Source: Streptomyces sp. NBC_01485 (lineage in GTDB: Bacteria > Actinomycetota > Actinomycetes > Streptomycetales > Streptomycetaceae). From it: a DNA stretch of 64,000 bases. This document shows positions 25,585-33,840 of the stretch, piece after piece. Position numbers and translations under genes: made by a program. Below the pieces are notes generated by a model. The model saw only the letters and a program-made list of their open reading frames with translations. It was not told the DNA's origin and made no database searches. The stretch spans positions 3,782,001 to 3,846,000 of the forward strand of contig NZ_CP109435.1 of the NCBI RefSeq assembly GCF_036227125.1. Direction: 5' to 3'. The first letter of the stretch is position 1. Each line of letters begins with the position of its first letter.

Positions 25585-26715
25585 CTAGGCACCGCCGGTG
25601 AGCTTCGCGAGGAAGTCGCCGTTCGCGGCGACGTCATGGCCGAGGACGACCGAGTGGTGCGGAAGCTCCGCCAGGCGGTGAGCGACCTCGTGCCTCGACT
25701 CCTCGGTGCCGCCGCCGTCGACCCTCGCCAGCGCGAACACATCGGGGTAGCGGTCCTCGGTCTCGCCGCTCATGAAGTCCCCTCCGCTCAGCGACCGGTA
25801 GCTGTCCTCTTCGGCCGGGTCGGCACCGACTTCGATACGCGGGAAGACGAGGGCGGCAGCCTCGCCGCCGGTCGCCAGCGGCACGCTGAACCAGCGCTCG
25901 AACTGGTCCGGGAACACCTGCACCTTCAGCTCCTTGCCGTTCTCCCACAACGGCTCGCGATCACCTGCGAGGAGGGCATCCGTCACCCGCCGGCTCTGCG
26001 TCGGGTGCAGCTGCTCGCCGCCCTGGAGCCGCTCTCGCGCGATCTCGAACCAGTTCAGGGCGTCGAGCAGGCCGAGGCCGAGCGCGGCAGCCGACGGCCA
26101 CGGCAGCACATCGACGCCGCCCGTTTCGTTGGGCCGGACGAACACGCGGTCATTGGCCAGCAGTCCCCAGCCGTACCGGTTGGCCAGCGCCAGGGCCGTG
26201 GTGGTCTTGCCGGCCCCCTTCTGGCCGAACGTCAGGACTACGCCGCCTTCCCGAACGACAGCGGAGGCGTGCAGCACCGACCACCCGGCGCGCAGCAGCA
26301 TTCCGCGCATCACCTCGCGGGCCAGGCGCGCGGTCGCCGTGGCGACCGGCTCGGTGTCGCACCCGGAGATGACCAGACTTCCCACGTCGGGTTCCGACCG
26401 GTACGCCAGGCTCTCCCCCGGCTGGACGCCCAGGATCACCCCAGCGGCGACGTCGCGGGTGAGGAGGAGCTGCGCCTTCGCGTACGTGGTGCTCTCGTTC
26501 CGGGCCTGCGTCACCGCGAGTGCCGCGTCCGCGTACTTTCCCGGATCGACCTCGGCGATGACGAGCGGGCCTGTGCAGACGCTGTCTGCCGGCACGTCAG
26601 CGGCCTTCCACCATGGCCCGAAGTAGCGAGTCGTCCAGTCGGTGACGGCCTTGTCGGCGGAGACGACGTCCACGGCCGCGTCGGCGGCCTCAAGTCGTAC
26701 GGCGTGAGTGGTCAC
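25585..26715 (-). CDS. HprK-like P-loop kinase
   Basis: A 376-residue protein. The C-terminal part resembles the HPr kinase catalytic fold: LHASAVVREGG (His149), Walker A GQKGAGKT (164-171) and LLANDR (Asp189). The N-terminal 130 residues are of unknown fold. Such kinases phosphorylate Ser in small proteins or peptides; here no HPr or peptide substrate is encoded. GTG start overlapping the dehydrogenase stop (GTGA), with AGAGGAA upstream. It is the last gene of a five-gene operon. Confidence 0.7.
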   Translation of the reverse strand: MTTHAVRLEAADAAVDVVSADKAVTDWTTRYFGPWWKAADVPADSVCTGPLVIAEVDPGKYADAALAVTQARNESTTYAKAQLLLTRDVAAGVILGVQPGESLAYRSEPDVGSLVISGCDTEPVATATARLAREVMRGMLLRAGWSVLHASAVVREGGVVLTFGQKGAGKTTTALALANRYGWGLLANDRVFVRPNETGGVDVLPWPSAAALGLGLLDALNWFEIARERLQGGEQLHPTQSRRVTDALLAGDREPLWENGKELKVQVFPDQFERWFSVPLATGGEAAALVFPRIEVGADPAEEDSYRSLSGGDFMSGETEDRYPDVFALARVDGGGTEESRHEVAHRLAELPHHSVVLGHDVAANGDFLAKLTGGA

Positions 26716-27638
26716 AAGTTCCTCTCTGAGGGAAGCGCTTGGGCGGGGATACCGCGCACGGCCTGATAGGCGTCGCGGAGTTTGATGCGGGCGGCTTCCA
26801 GTTGCCGGGCCTCCGCGCCGTCCAGCCGGGGCATGCACGGTAGAGCCTCGCCCCCGATGAACCGCAACGGAATTCCCAGGTAGCTGTCGCTGTACGGCGC
26901 GGACAGCTCGGTCAGCCCGTCGTCGACGCCCAGGGCCAGGCGCAGGGCGAAGAGCACGGCACCAGCCGGTCCGCACCTGGTGCGGCCGATACCCGTGTTG
27001 ATCCGGCCGGGCCGTATGGCGAGCTCGTCACGGACCTGCTGAAGGGGGACGGGAACAGGCTGGCCGTTGACGGTGGTCGACGAGGCACACACCACCGCGC
27101 CGTCACCGTGCTCACCGATCACGTGCCCGTCCACCGCCCGCGCGGACACGCCGAGCAGCCGGGCCAGGGTGATCCGGTAGCGGGACGTGTCGAGGCTGGA
27201 GCCGACACCGAACACCCTCAGGCACCCGGACGTCTCGGCGAACAGCCGCGTCATCAGGTCGACCGGGTTCGTCACCACAAGCACCGTGCCCGGATAGCCG
27301 GCGAGCTGACCGGCGATCTCCTGTACGACAGGGGTGTTCGCCTGTATCCCGCCCATGCGGACGTCGGTCGCGCGGGCGTTGGTGAACCGTGCCCGCACGG
27401 CGACCACGACAGCCGCGCAGTCGCGCATTTCCGGGACTGCGGCGGCATACGGCCGCACCGGCGAGCCGTACGCCGCCTGCATGTCGGCGAGGTCGTCCGA
27501 GAGGGCCGCGGCCTGCTCGGGCCTACGGGAGGCGACGAGGAGGCTCGTGCACAGCCCGGACGCCACCAGGGCGCCCCCGACACCCTGTCCGACCGCGCCG
27601 GTACCGATCAGGCCGACCGCCACGTCCCGGACCGTCAC
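26712..27638 (-). CDS. Lactate/malate dehydrogenase-like protein
   Basis: A 308-residue NAD-dependent 2-hydroxyacid dehydrogenase fold. It has GTGAVG (11-16), VVTNPVDLMT (Asn124), LDTSRYR (Asp150, Arg153) and GEHGDG (His177), so the catalytic trio of the family is intact. The substrate loop (RFTNARATDVRMGG) differs from ordinary LDH and MDH, leaving the substrate open. It overlaps both neighbours by GTGA, implying coupled translation with two kinase-like proteins, unusual for a housekeeping LDH. Confidence 0.8.
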   Translation of the reverse strand: MTVRDVAVGLIGTGAVGQGVGGALVASGLCTSLLVASRRPEQAAALSDDLADMQAAYGSPVRPYAAAVPEMRDCAAVVVAVRARFTNARATDVRMGGIQANTPVVQEIAGQLAGYPGTVLVVTNPVDLMTRLFAETSGCLRVFGVGSSLDTSRYRITLARLLGVSARAVDGHVIGEHGDGAVVCASSTTVNGQPVPVPLQQVRDELAIRPGRINTGIGRTRCGPAGAVLFALRLALGVDDGLTELSAPYSDSYLGIPLRFIGGEALPCMPRLDGAEARQLEAARIKLRDAYQAVRGIPAQALPSERNL

Positions 27639-28849
27639 GAGATCACCTCAAGGGCCCGGCGGAGTGCGCCGTCCCATACCCCGTGCTCAGCCACCCCGTT
27701 GGCGAGGTCCGCGCTCACCGCGTCGACCATGCGGAGGACGGGAACGGCCCGCTCGACGAGCACCAGGCCGAGGACGGGCAGCGGCAGCCCGGCCGGCGCA
27801 GACAGATACGTCGTGAGGATGTTGACCGTGTCCATCAGCCACAGGGTCAGCAGGTCCCGCAGCCGCAGCCGCCGGTCCTTCCCCGGCAACCGCATAGCCC
27901 GTCCTTCAGCGAACTCCGCGAGGCCGTCGACGATCAGACGACATGTCAGCGGGCTCGGACGGTGTGCGGCGAGGAACAGGACCGAACGGCTCAGCAGCTT
28001 CGCCACGTCCACCATCGGGCCCGCACGCAACAGTCCCGGGTCGAGGAGCGCCGGCCGCCCGTCCGCGCCATCGGGGAACACCACGTGCTCAGGCTTCAGA
28101 TCGCCGTAGGCAAGAGTCGTCGCCTTCGTTGCCGGCAGCATCATCCGCAGCCGATCCACGCTGTGGAGCACCAGCTCCGCGAGCTCGGCGCGCGCCGACG
28201 CCTCGCACCTCTCCTCCCCGACCCGCACCATATAGACGGCCCCTGACAGACCGTTGAACTTCCGCAGGAACGTACCCGCGATGCTCCGCTCACCGATCGC
28301 CCCGGCCGGGTCCAGGCGCTGGGCGGCACCAGACCTGTGCAACGGGCGTAGCTCCGCGAACGCCAACGCCAACAGGTCGGCGGTGTCGCCGGGCCGTGCC
28401 ATCATCAGGTCACCTAGCGACGGCCCGGTGACGGGTTCAGTGAAGAGAACGCCCTGACTGATCCCGGCGACCGCGCACACCCGCGGCCGGTCCAGACCAG
28501 CGAGAACCCGTAACTGTGCAGCCTCACGCGGCAGCAGCCCGTCAGGCCGCGTCACGTACTCCCGCTGAGCTTCGAGCACCGTGGGCCAGGGTCCGCAGGC
28601 CCCACGGAGCAGGGAAACGAGGGAGACGCCGAGGAACGACGTCTTCGCGTACAACGTGCGCTCTCCAACGCGCGCACGGTGGACATAGGCGGTGACACTG
28701 GGCACGTGCGCCTCCAACCGGACAGGCGTGCCGGGCCATATCTCTGCGGCGGCCCGGTGGATCTGTGCGGCGGCATGCACGAACACCTCGGCCACGGCGG
28801 GCCGGGTCGCGCCTTCCTGAGCTGGAGCGGCTGGAACGCTGATGGTCAC
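27635..28849 (-). CDS. Kinase-fold (phosphotransferase-like) protein
   Basis: A 404-residue protein with APH-like signatures: a possible ATP lysine in LYAKTSFLG (Lys69), the catalytic loop YGDLKPEHVV (Asp250, with His255 where APH enzymes have Asn) and LLDPG (Asp270) as the metal-binding motif. The rest is helical. GTG start behind GAGGAGG. It overlaps the dehydrogenase gene by GTGA. A 131-bp gap with a hairpin separates it from the gene before. The phosphate acceptor is unknown. Confidence 0.65.
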   Translation of the reverse strand: MTISVPAAPAQEGATRPAVAEVFVHAAAQIHRAAAEIWPGTPVRLEAHVPSVTAYVHRARVGERTLYAKTSFLGVSLVSLLRGACGPWPTVLEAQREYVTRPDGLLPREAAQLRVLAGLDRPRVCAVAGISQGVLFTEPVTGPSLGDLMMARPGDTADLLALAFAELRPLHRSGAAQRLDPAGAIGERSIAGTFLRKFNGLSGAVYMVRVGEERCEASARAELAELVLHSVDRLRMMLPATKATTLAYGDLKPEHVVFPDGADGRPALLDPGLLRAGPMVDVAKLLSRSVLFLAAHRPSPLTCRLIVDGLAEFAEGRAMRLPGKDRRLRLRDLLTLWLMDTVNILTTYLSAPAGLPLPVLGLVLVERAVPVLRMVDAVSADLANGVAEHGVWDGALRRALEVIS

Positions 28850-28933
28850 GGGCGCCTCCTCGGGCTGCCAGATATCCGTGAGCAAGCGAACTCCGGCCGC
28901 CCGACGGGGGAGGCAGGCGACCGGAGCCTTCAA

Positions 28934-28964
28934 CTCCCGCAGAGAAGCGGCGCACCTGCGGGAG
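28934..28964 (-). other. Intra-operon hairpin
   Basis: Perfect 9-bp stem CTCCCGCAG / CTGCGGGAG with a 13-nt loop in the gap between the second and third genes of the operon. It may attenuate or process the transcript. Confidence 0.4.
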
Positions 28965-28980
28965 GTCTACAGCGCCCGCG

Positions 28981-29574
28981 CTATGCGGGCGCAGGCTGCA
29001 CCGGCACCCGGACGAGCACGGGCCGGTAGGGAATGCAGGGCTCGGCGTGGATGAAGCCGTGGAAGTCTGGGCCCGAGTCGCTTGTGTACACCTTCACTTC
29101 GACCAGTTCACCGTCGGCGATCGGCCGCCAGCACGCGCCGCACAGGCGCCGCTTGACCGCGACTTCGATCTCCTCCATGCCGATCGGTTCACCCAGCGGT
29201 CCCGGCCTCGTGACCAACGACAGGTACGAGCGGCACACGATCGCCATCTCGAATGCCGCATCGCGGTCGCGCATGTCGGGCTTCCCGTCCAGCGGTGCAG
29301 CCTCCACCGGTACCGGCTCCGCCTGGTCGAGTTCCGCGACGACCTGACGGCCACGCACCAGGGCATGGATCGCGACCCGCCGCATCTCGCCCCGCATCCT
29401 CGGCGCGAGCACCATCACCTTGGGCAGCAACACGTCGATGTAGCCGCGCAGCTCCTTGCCCAGGTCGAGGACAGCGGAGCGCTTCTCCGGGCAACGACCG
29501 AAGATCTCATCGGCGGCCCGGCACGCGCTCCAGATCGTGTCAGCGTCGATCCGCTCGGCCACTGATTCACTCAC
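28981..29574 (-). CDS. Unknown 197-residue protein of the bldA-adjacent operon
   Basis: Starts MSESVAERIDADTIWSACRA (GTG). The N-terminal 140 residues are mainly helical. The C-terminus has RRLCGACWRPIADGELVEV and HAEPCIPYRP, which may hold a metal through Cys and His. It overlaps the first gene of the operon by GTGA. No family recognised. Confidence 0.55.
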   Translation of the reverse strand: MSESVAERIDADTIWSACRAADEIFGRCPEKRSAVLDLGKELRGYIDVLLPKVMVLAPRMRGEMRRVAIHALVRGRQVVAELDQAEPVPVEAAPLDGKPDMRDRDAAFEMAIVCRSYLSLVTRPGPLGEPIGMEEIEVAVKRRLCGACWRPIADGELVEVKVYTSDSGPDFHGFIHAEPCIPYRPVLVRVPVQPAPA

Positions 29575-30158
29575 CGGCCTGACTCCCTCGCCAGGTTGTA
29601 GCGGCCGTGCGCCAAGAGCTGAGACACGGCGTCCGCTGAGCACAGGGCACCCGCACCCCCCACTGGCACCGACCAGTAGGCGCGGGCGCCGTCCGGCTCG
29701 GTCAGGTCGGGGGCGGGCACAGCGACGAACGAGCCCAGGCCCAGGAACTTCGCGTCCTTGCGTTCCTGGTGCTTCCACTCGTACCGCTCGGCGGTCTGCG
29801 CCGGCACGAGCGCGTAGTAGCGGTGCGGGCGGAGAGTCACGAACACCGGGCCGCCGTGGAGTACCTGAGCCAGGTACGCGTCGGCCTCTTCCATCCGCTT
29901 AGTGCCAGCGGCAGCCCAGACCACCTCCGGCTGCATCTTGACCACAGCGAAGGTGCGACCACAGTCCAGCAGAGCGGCCTTCAACTCTTCCCATTCCTTC
30001 GTCGCCCGGGTCTGATCCTTGGCCGCCAGAAGCAGCCAGCCCTGAGCGGCCTGCGCGGCTCGCGCGGCATCCTTCCGATCCTGCCCGGGTGCCGCGGTCG
30101 ATGAGCGGACTTCTGCTTCCTGGGCCTGCGGTTCGAGCGCCTGTGGTGCACAGGGCAT
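29571..30158 (-). CDS. Unknown 195-residue protein, first gene of the operon
   Basis: Starts MPCAPQALEPQAQEAEVRSS behind AAGGAG. Residues 60-195 look like a compact alpha/beta domain (FAVVKMQPEVVWAAAG, then GGPVFVTLRPHRYYALVPA and AYWSVPVGG). It is divergent from the TPR regulator across 193 bp. No family recognised. Confidence 0.55.
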   Translation of the reverse strand: MPCAPQALEPQAQEAEVRSSTAAPGQDRKDAARAAQAAQGWLLLAAKDQTRATKEWEELKAALLDCGRTFAVVKMQPEVVWAAAGTKRMEEADAYLAQVLHGGPVFVTLRPHRYYALVPAQTAERYEWKHQERKDAKFLGLGSFVAVPAPDLTEPDGARAYWSVPVGGAGALCSADAVSQLLAHGRYNLARESGR

Positions 30159-30257
30159 GTCGACTCCTTACAGTCGGCCATGCCCCGGGGTATTTACCGC
30201 CGGGGTCTTTTTGTTGGGTGCTTCACCGTCACGCGCCAACCACCGCAGGCGAAAGGC

Positions 30258-30302
30258 AACTTCGGCACGGGTAACTTCACAGCAGAGGGAAACTTCTCCC
30301 TC
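30258..30302. promoter_or_regulatory. Candidate operator between the divergent island operons
   Basis: AACTTC occurs at 30258, 30273 and 30291. The third copy is centred in the perfect inverted repeat GAGGGA-AACTTC-TCCCTC (30285-30302). The cluster lies about 50 bp before the TPR regulator gene, a natural site for autoregulation. Confidence 0.4.
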
Positions 30303-30351
30303 ACGGATCGTTAGAACGCCGTACGGTGGGATATCCCGTCAGGGAGGGCGG

Positions 30352-31632
30352 ATGGACGATCAGCCCCAGCCGAACCTCACCCTCAGGCGCTTAATGGCCG
30401 AGGCCGGGTTCACGCGCGAAGGGCTCGCGGAGGCCGTCAACAAGGCCGCCGAACAGCTATGGGGCGAACCCGGAAGTTGCAGTGCCCGGCTCGTCGGCTA
30501 CTGGCTCAAGGGCGATACGACCTCGCTGAGGGCACACACCCGCCACCCCCTGGAGAAGGTCTTCGGCCGACCCGCCGAAGAACTCGGTTTCCGGCCTCCC
30601 GGCACCGCCCGCAGCAGCGCTACCCTACGAGCACCCGCGCCCGCACCACCCCAGAAGCCGCCCGTGATCCGCCGCACTTTCGTCCTCGGCCTCACCGGAA
30701 GCCTGCTCTCACTGCCGCCGCTTCCGAAGTCAGGCCGACTCGGCATGTCCGACGTCGAACGCATCAAGACCGCGGCCGCTGAACTCCACCAGCTCGACGA
30801 CCTGCACGGCGGCGTGGGTGTGGCCGACGCCGCAGCCCGCTACATCGAGTACGTCGAGGACGCCGCACGCCGATGCCACTTCGGCAGCAACGTGCAGACC
30901 GGCCTCTACACAGCTCTGGGTGAAATGGCCACAAGCGCCGGCTGGTTCGCGTTCGACGCCCAACGCCACGAGGAAGCACGCCGCCACTGGGATGCCGGAC
31001 TGCGCTACGCCCTCCTCGCCCGCAACAACCGTTTGCAGGCCCGGATCTGGTCATCCCTGTCTCACCAGGCCTGGCAGTTGGGCCATGGAGGCGAAGCCGT
31101 ATCGATCGCCCGTGCCGCTCTCGCCCAGACCAGAGGCCGCCGAGACGGGCAGCTGTCCGCACTCCTGCACACACGAGTCGCACAGGGTCACGCCATCCAG
31201 AACGAGCCAGGCCAGTGCGCCCGGTCCCTCCTGCGCGCCGAGAAGGAGTTCGACAGGGAGCCCGACGAGCCACAGCGGTGGCTCGGCTTCTTCAACGCCG
31301 GCGAGCTCTCCTCGACCGCGGCACTGTGTCTCTTCGACCTGCGCCACTACACGAAGGCAGTGGACGCGGCTCGTGAGTCCCTGACCGTCGTCGAGTCGAC
31401 CCCGTTCCGGCGCAACCAGCTCGCTGGCCACGTGCGACTCGCACGCACCCTGGCGGCGGCCGGGGAAATGGAAGAAGCTGTTGCCGCCGGAGGCAGCGCT
31501 CTGATTCTCCTGCCGGAGGTGCACAGCCCCCGGATCGTCGCACGCCTAGAACACCTCCGTGACGACTTGCTCGACCGCAACGCACCGGGCGCTGCGGATT
31601 TCTCGGAACAATATGAGGCGGTGGCCACATGA
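30352..31632 (+). CDS. HTH/TPR transcriptional regulator with a TTA codon
   Basis: A 426-residue protein. The N-terminal 60 residues are HTH-like (RLMAEAGFTREGLAEAVNK). A linker with RRTFVLGL follows, then about 300 residues of TPR-like helical repeats (ARYIEYVEDAARRCHFGS and EARRHWDAGLRYALLA among them). This architecture is common in Streptomyces regulators of silent clusters. Codon 14 is TTA (30391-30393), read only by bldA tRNA, whose gene lies 2 kb away. ATG behind GGGAGG. It overlaps the GNAT gene by ATGA. Confidence 0.7.
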   Translation: MDDQPQPNLTLRRLMAEAGFTREGLAEAVNKAAEQLWGEPGSCSARLVGYWLKGDTTSLRAHTRHPLEKVFGRPAEELGFRPPGTARSSATLRAPAPAPPQKPPVIRRTFVLGLTGSLLSLPPLPKSGRLGMSDVERIKTAAAELHQLDDLHGGVGVADAAARYIEYVEDAARRCHFGSNVQTGLYTALGEMATSAGWFAFDAQRHEEARRHWDAGLRYALLARNNRLQARIWSSLSHQAWQLGHGGEAVSIARAALAQTRGRRDGQLSALLHTRVAQGHAIQNEPGQCARSLLRAEKEFDREPDEPQRWLGFFNAGELSSTAALCLFDLRHYTKAVDAARESLTVVESTPFRRNQLAGHVRLARTLAAAGEMEEAVAAGGSALILLPEVHSPRIVARLEHLRDDLLDRNAPGAADFSEQYEAVAT

Positions 31633-32117
31633 CCGTGGATCTCCTGACGACCAGCTACTACACCGGCGAGCGGCTGACAGAGATCCGCGGCACCATCCTG
31701 GACGTCTACGCCGACGTGTACGCAGACGACATCGCCACCAACCCCTTCTTCTCCATGCAACGCTTCGAAGAGCGGCTGGACAGCCATGTGGCTGCCGGAG
31801 GCTGGGGTTGCGTCATCGCCTCAGTCGACCGCGAGGCGGCCGGGTTCACCTACGGCTTCACGGCCCGCGACGACGACACCACCTTCAAGCTCTGCGAAAA
31901 CATGCTCCGCCCGGAGTGGCGCAAGCGCGGTGTCTCCCCGCTGATGCACGACGAACTCATGAGCCACCGACAGGAGAAGCGCGCCGAACTACTGGTGCGC
32001 CGAGAGCGCCCCCGCCTGCGTGCTCTCTACGAAGGCTGGGGCTACGAGCACGCCGGCGAGAAGCTGCCGTTCCCGGATTCCCCGCTGTACGACGTCATGG
32101 TGCTGACTCTCCGCTGA
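31629..32117 (+). CDS. GNAT-family N-acetyltransferase
   Basis: A 162-residue acyltransferase. The A motif region reads CENMLRPEWRKRGVSPLMHD, followed by the usual final strand-helix LRALYEGWGYEHAGE. It transfers acetyl from acetyl-CoA to an amine. It is translationally coupled to the TPR regulator and may modify a product or protein of the divergent operon. Confidence 0.75.
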   Translation: MTVDLLTTSYYTGERLTEIRGTILDVYADVYADDIATNPFFSMQRFEERLDSHVAAGGWGCVIASVDREAAGFTYGFTARDDDTTFKLCENMLRPEWRKRGVSPLMHDELMSHRQEKRAELLVRRERPRLRALYEGWGYEHAGEKLPFPDSPLYDVMVLTLR

Positions 32118-32159
32118 TACCGCGCACCTGTCGATGCCAGTGCCTCCCCGTACGGTTGC

Positions 32160-32336
32160 CATAGGTCCCGGCATCCCCGACTTCACGGTCACCCACGCCC
32201 AGAAGCGGAGCCGGTCAACGCGCGTATCCGGTGCCTCTTGGAACAGCCGCCGACCCGCGCCCGCGCCGTCGAGTACGAGCGGCTCCTGCACCTGTGGGCC
32301 CAAGTTGCCGACGGGCGCCTGGCCGAGGCCGCGTAG
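32160..32336 (+). pseudogene. 3' remnant of a small chromosomal gene
   Basis: An open frame without any start codon ends HPRPEAEPVNARIRCLLEQP, then AVEYERLLHLWAQVADGRLA, EAA and TAG. The composition is strongly protein-like, and the segment seems to be the C-terminus of a small protein whose 5' part is missing. It lies between the GNAT gene and bldA and probably marks the right edge of the island. Confidence 0.4.
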
Positions 32337-32447
32337 CCCAAAGGGACCTCCCGCATGGGCAACCCCACGCGGGCCCGCCTCCTCCAGCTTTGCCTGAGCC
32401 GCCAGCGCCTGGCTGGTCGGCGCGACACTGGAAATTACAGGGAGAAG

Positions 32448-32530
32448 TGCCCGGAACCGGACTTGAACCGGTACGCCCGCAAGGGGCAGCGAGGTTTAAG
32501 CTCGCCGTGTCTGCATTCCACCATCCGGGC
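32448..32530 (-). tRNA. bldA: tRNA-Leu(UAA), the developmental tRNA
   Basis: Reading the minus strand, the acceptor pairs GCCCGGA with TCCGGGC. The anticodon stem GCGAG/CTCGC encloses the loop CTTAAAC, giving anticodon UAA for the rare codon UUA. A long variable arm (CTGCCCCTTGCGGGCG) marks a type II tRNA, and GGTTCAAGTCC is the T arm. CCA is not encoded. In Streptomyces this tRNA controls development and secondary metabolism by limiting translation of TTA-containing genes. In this window TTA codons are seen in the TPR regulator and the transposon MFS gene. Confidence 0.97.
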
Positions 32531-33004
32531 AGGCCATGGGCTCCGCATCGAGGTTCCGAGCCTATCGGGAGGCACCCCTCGAACAGCGGTGCGGTGGACC
32601 GATGTTGTCTTATTTTATTGACACCTGAGGGAGCATCAGCACCCGGAACAGGCCATCCGCACTTGCCAACAGCCTGGCGCGCGGCAACCGCTTGCGTATG
32701 CGGAATGACGGAATTTCACCGCCCGAACGAGGGCGCTCCACCGGTTCTTGACGAACGTCCAACGGCAGGACGGTCCCGAGGGCGTGTAGGAGGCGTGGGT
32801 CATCCCCAGGTATGACACGGCGGCCCGTGGTGCGACTCGAGTCTGCCTTCGGAACCGGAACAGCGGCTGACTACACGACGGCGGGCGGCCGGGACGATGG
32901 TTCATGTCCCCAAGACACACGTCCCAGCCACACCGCCACACCGTCAGACCGCCCAGCCGTCACACCGCCCAGCCATGCCGTCGTCCCGACAGGAGTCCAC
33001 TTCC
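32531..33004. other. Intergenic region upstream of bldA and the ABC exporter
   Basis: A 474-bp divergent region with no convincing gene. It has an AT-rich patch, unusual here, at about 32603-32622 (TTGTCTTATTTTATTGACA). The bldA promoter should lie within the first 60-80 bp; I cannot assign boxes with confidence. Confidence 0.5.
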
Positions 33005-33805
33005 GTGACCACCAGCCCTCTCGCCGAGCGCAGCACCGCAGCGGCCGCACGTGCCACGGAACTGTCGAAGATCTACGGGCAGGGCGAGACCCAGGTGGTC
33101 GCCCTGGACCGGGTCTCGGTCGACTTCCGGCAGGCCGAGTTCACCGCGATCATGGGGCCCTCCGGCTCCGGCAAGTCCACGCTGATGCACTGCGTGGCCG
33201 GCCTCGACACCTTCTCGTCCGGCTCCGTGCGCATCGGCGACACCGAGCTCGGGTCGCTGAAGGACAAGCAGCTCACGAAGTTGCGCCGGGACAAGATCGG
33301 GTTCATCTTCCAGGCGTTCAACCTGCTGCCGACGCTGACGGCGATCGAGAACATCACGCTCCCGATGGACATCGCGGGCCGTAAACCGGACAAGGAGTGG
33401 CTGGAGACGGTCATCCGGATGGTGGGGCTCGCCGACCGGCTCAGCCACCGTCCCTCGCAGCTCTCCGGCGGTCAGCAGCAGCGGGTGGCCGTCGCCCGCG
33501 CCCTGGCCTCCCGGCCGGACATCATCTTCGGCGACGAGCCGACCGGAAACCTCGACTCGCGCTCGGGCGCCGAGGTGCTGGGCTTCCTGCGCAACTCCGT
33601 ACGGGAGTTGGGGCAGACGGTGGTGATGGTGACCCACGACCCGGTGGCGGCGGCCTACGCGGACCGGGTGGTCTTCCTCGCGGACGGGCGGATCGTCGAC
33701 GAGGTGCACGGCCCGACCGCCGAATCGGTGCTGGACCGCATGCGGCGCCTTCCTGGGGGAAACCCCCAGACCCCCGAGTTCGACTCCAAGGGCCGCACCA
33801 GCTGA
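33005..33805 (+). CDS. MacB/LolD-type ABC transporter ATPase
   Basis: A 266-residue ATPase with Walker A MGPSGSGKST, Q-loop FIFQAFNLLPTLTAIEN, signature LSGGQQQR, Walker B DIIFGDEPTGNLD and the H-loop VMVTHDP, the typical set of the mechanotransmission subfamily. GTG start behind AGGAG. Its 3' end contains CTGGGGG-AAA-CCCCCAG, a hairpin read as coding. It forms an operon with the FtsX-type permease 35 bp downstream. Confidence 0.9.
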   Translation: MTTSPLAERSTAAAARATELSKIYGQGETQVVALDRVSVDFRQAEFTAIMGPSGSGKSTLMHCVAGLDTFSSGSVRIGDTELGSLKDKQLTKLRRDKIGFIFQAFNLLPTLTAIENITLPMDIAGRKPDKEWLETVIRMVGLADRLSHRPSQLSGGQQQRVAVARALASRPDIIFGDEPTGNLDSRSGAEVLGFLRNSVRELGQTVVMVTHDPVAAAYADRVVFLADGRIVDEVHGPTAESVLDRMRRLPGGNPQTPEFDSKGRTS

Positions 33806-33840
33806 TCCCCGCCCAGGACCGACAGGACTGAGAAAAGAAC

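Larger units (their letters stand above)
25585..32160. mobile_element. Putative island abutting bldA
   Basis: Seven genes of accessory character lie between two coding-like gene fragments (25511-25579 and 32160-32336), next to the 3' end of the bldA tRNA gene. No integrase and no duplicated tRNA end were found, so insertion by tRNA-site recombination is not shown. Limits are estimates. Confidence 0.35.

Noticed and set aside
25585..32448. Integration of the island at the 3' end of bldA by a tRNA-type integrase
   Set aside because: No second copy of the tRNA 3' end was found at the far edge and there is no integrase gene, so I keep the island only as a low-confidence call.
32636..32941. 101-residue minus-strand frame upstream of bldA
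   Set aside because: Cys/Trp/Arg-rich composition, no ribosome site and no family resemblance.
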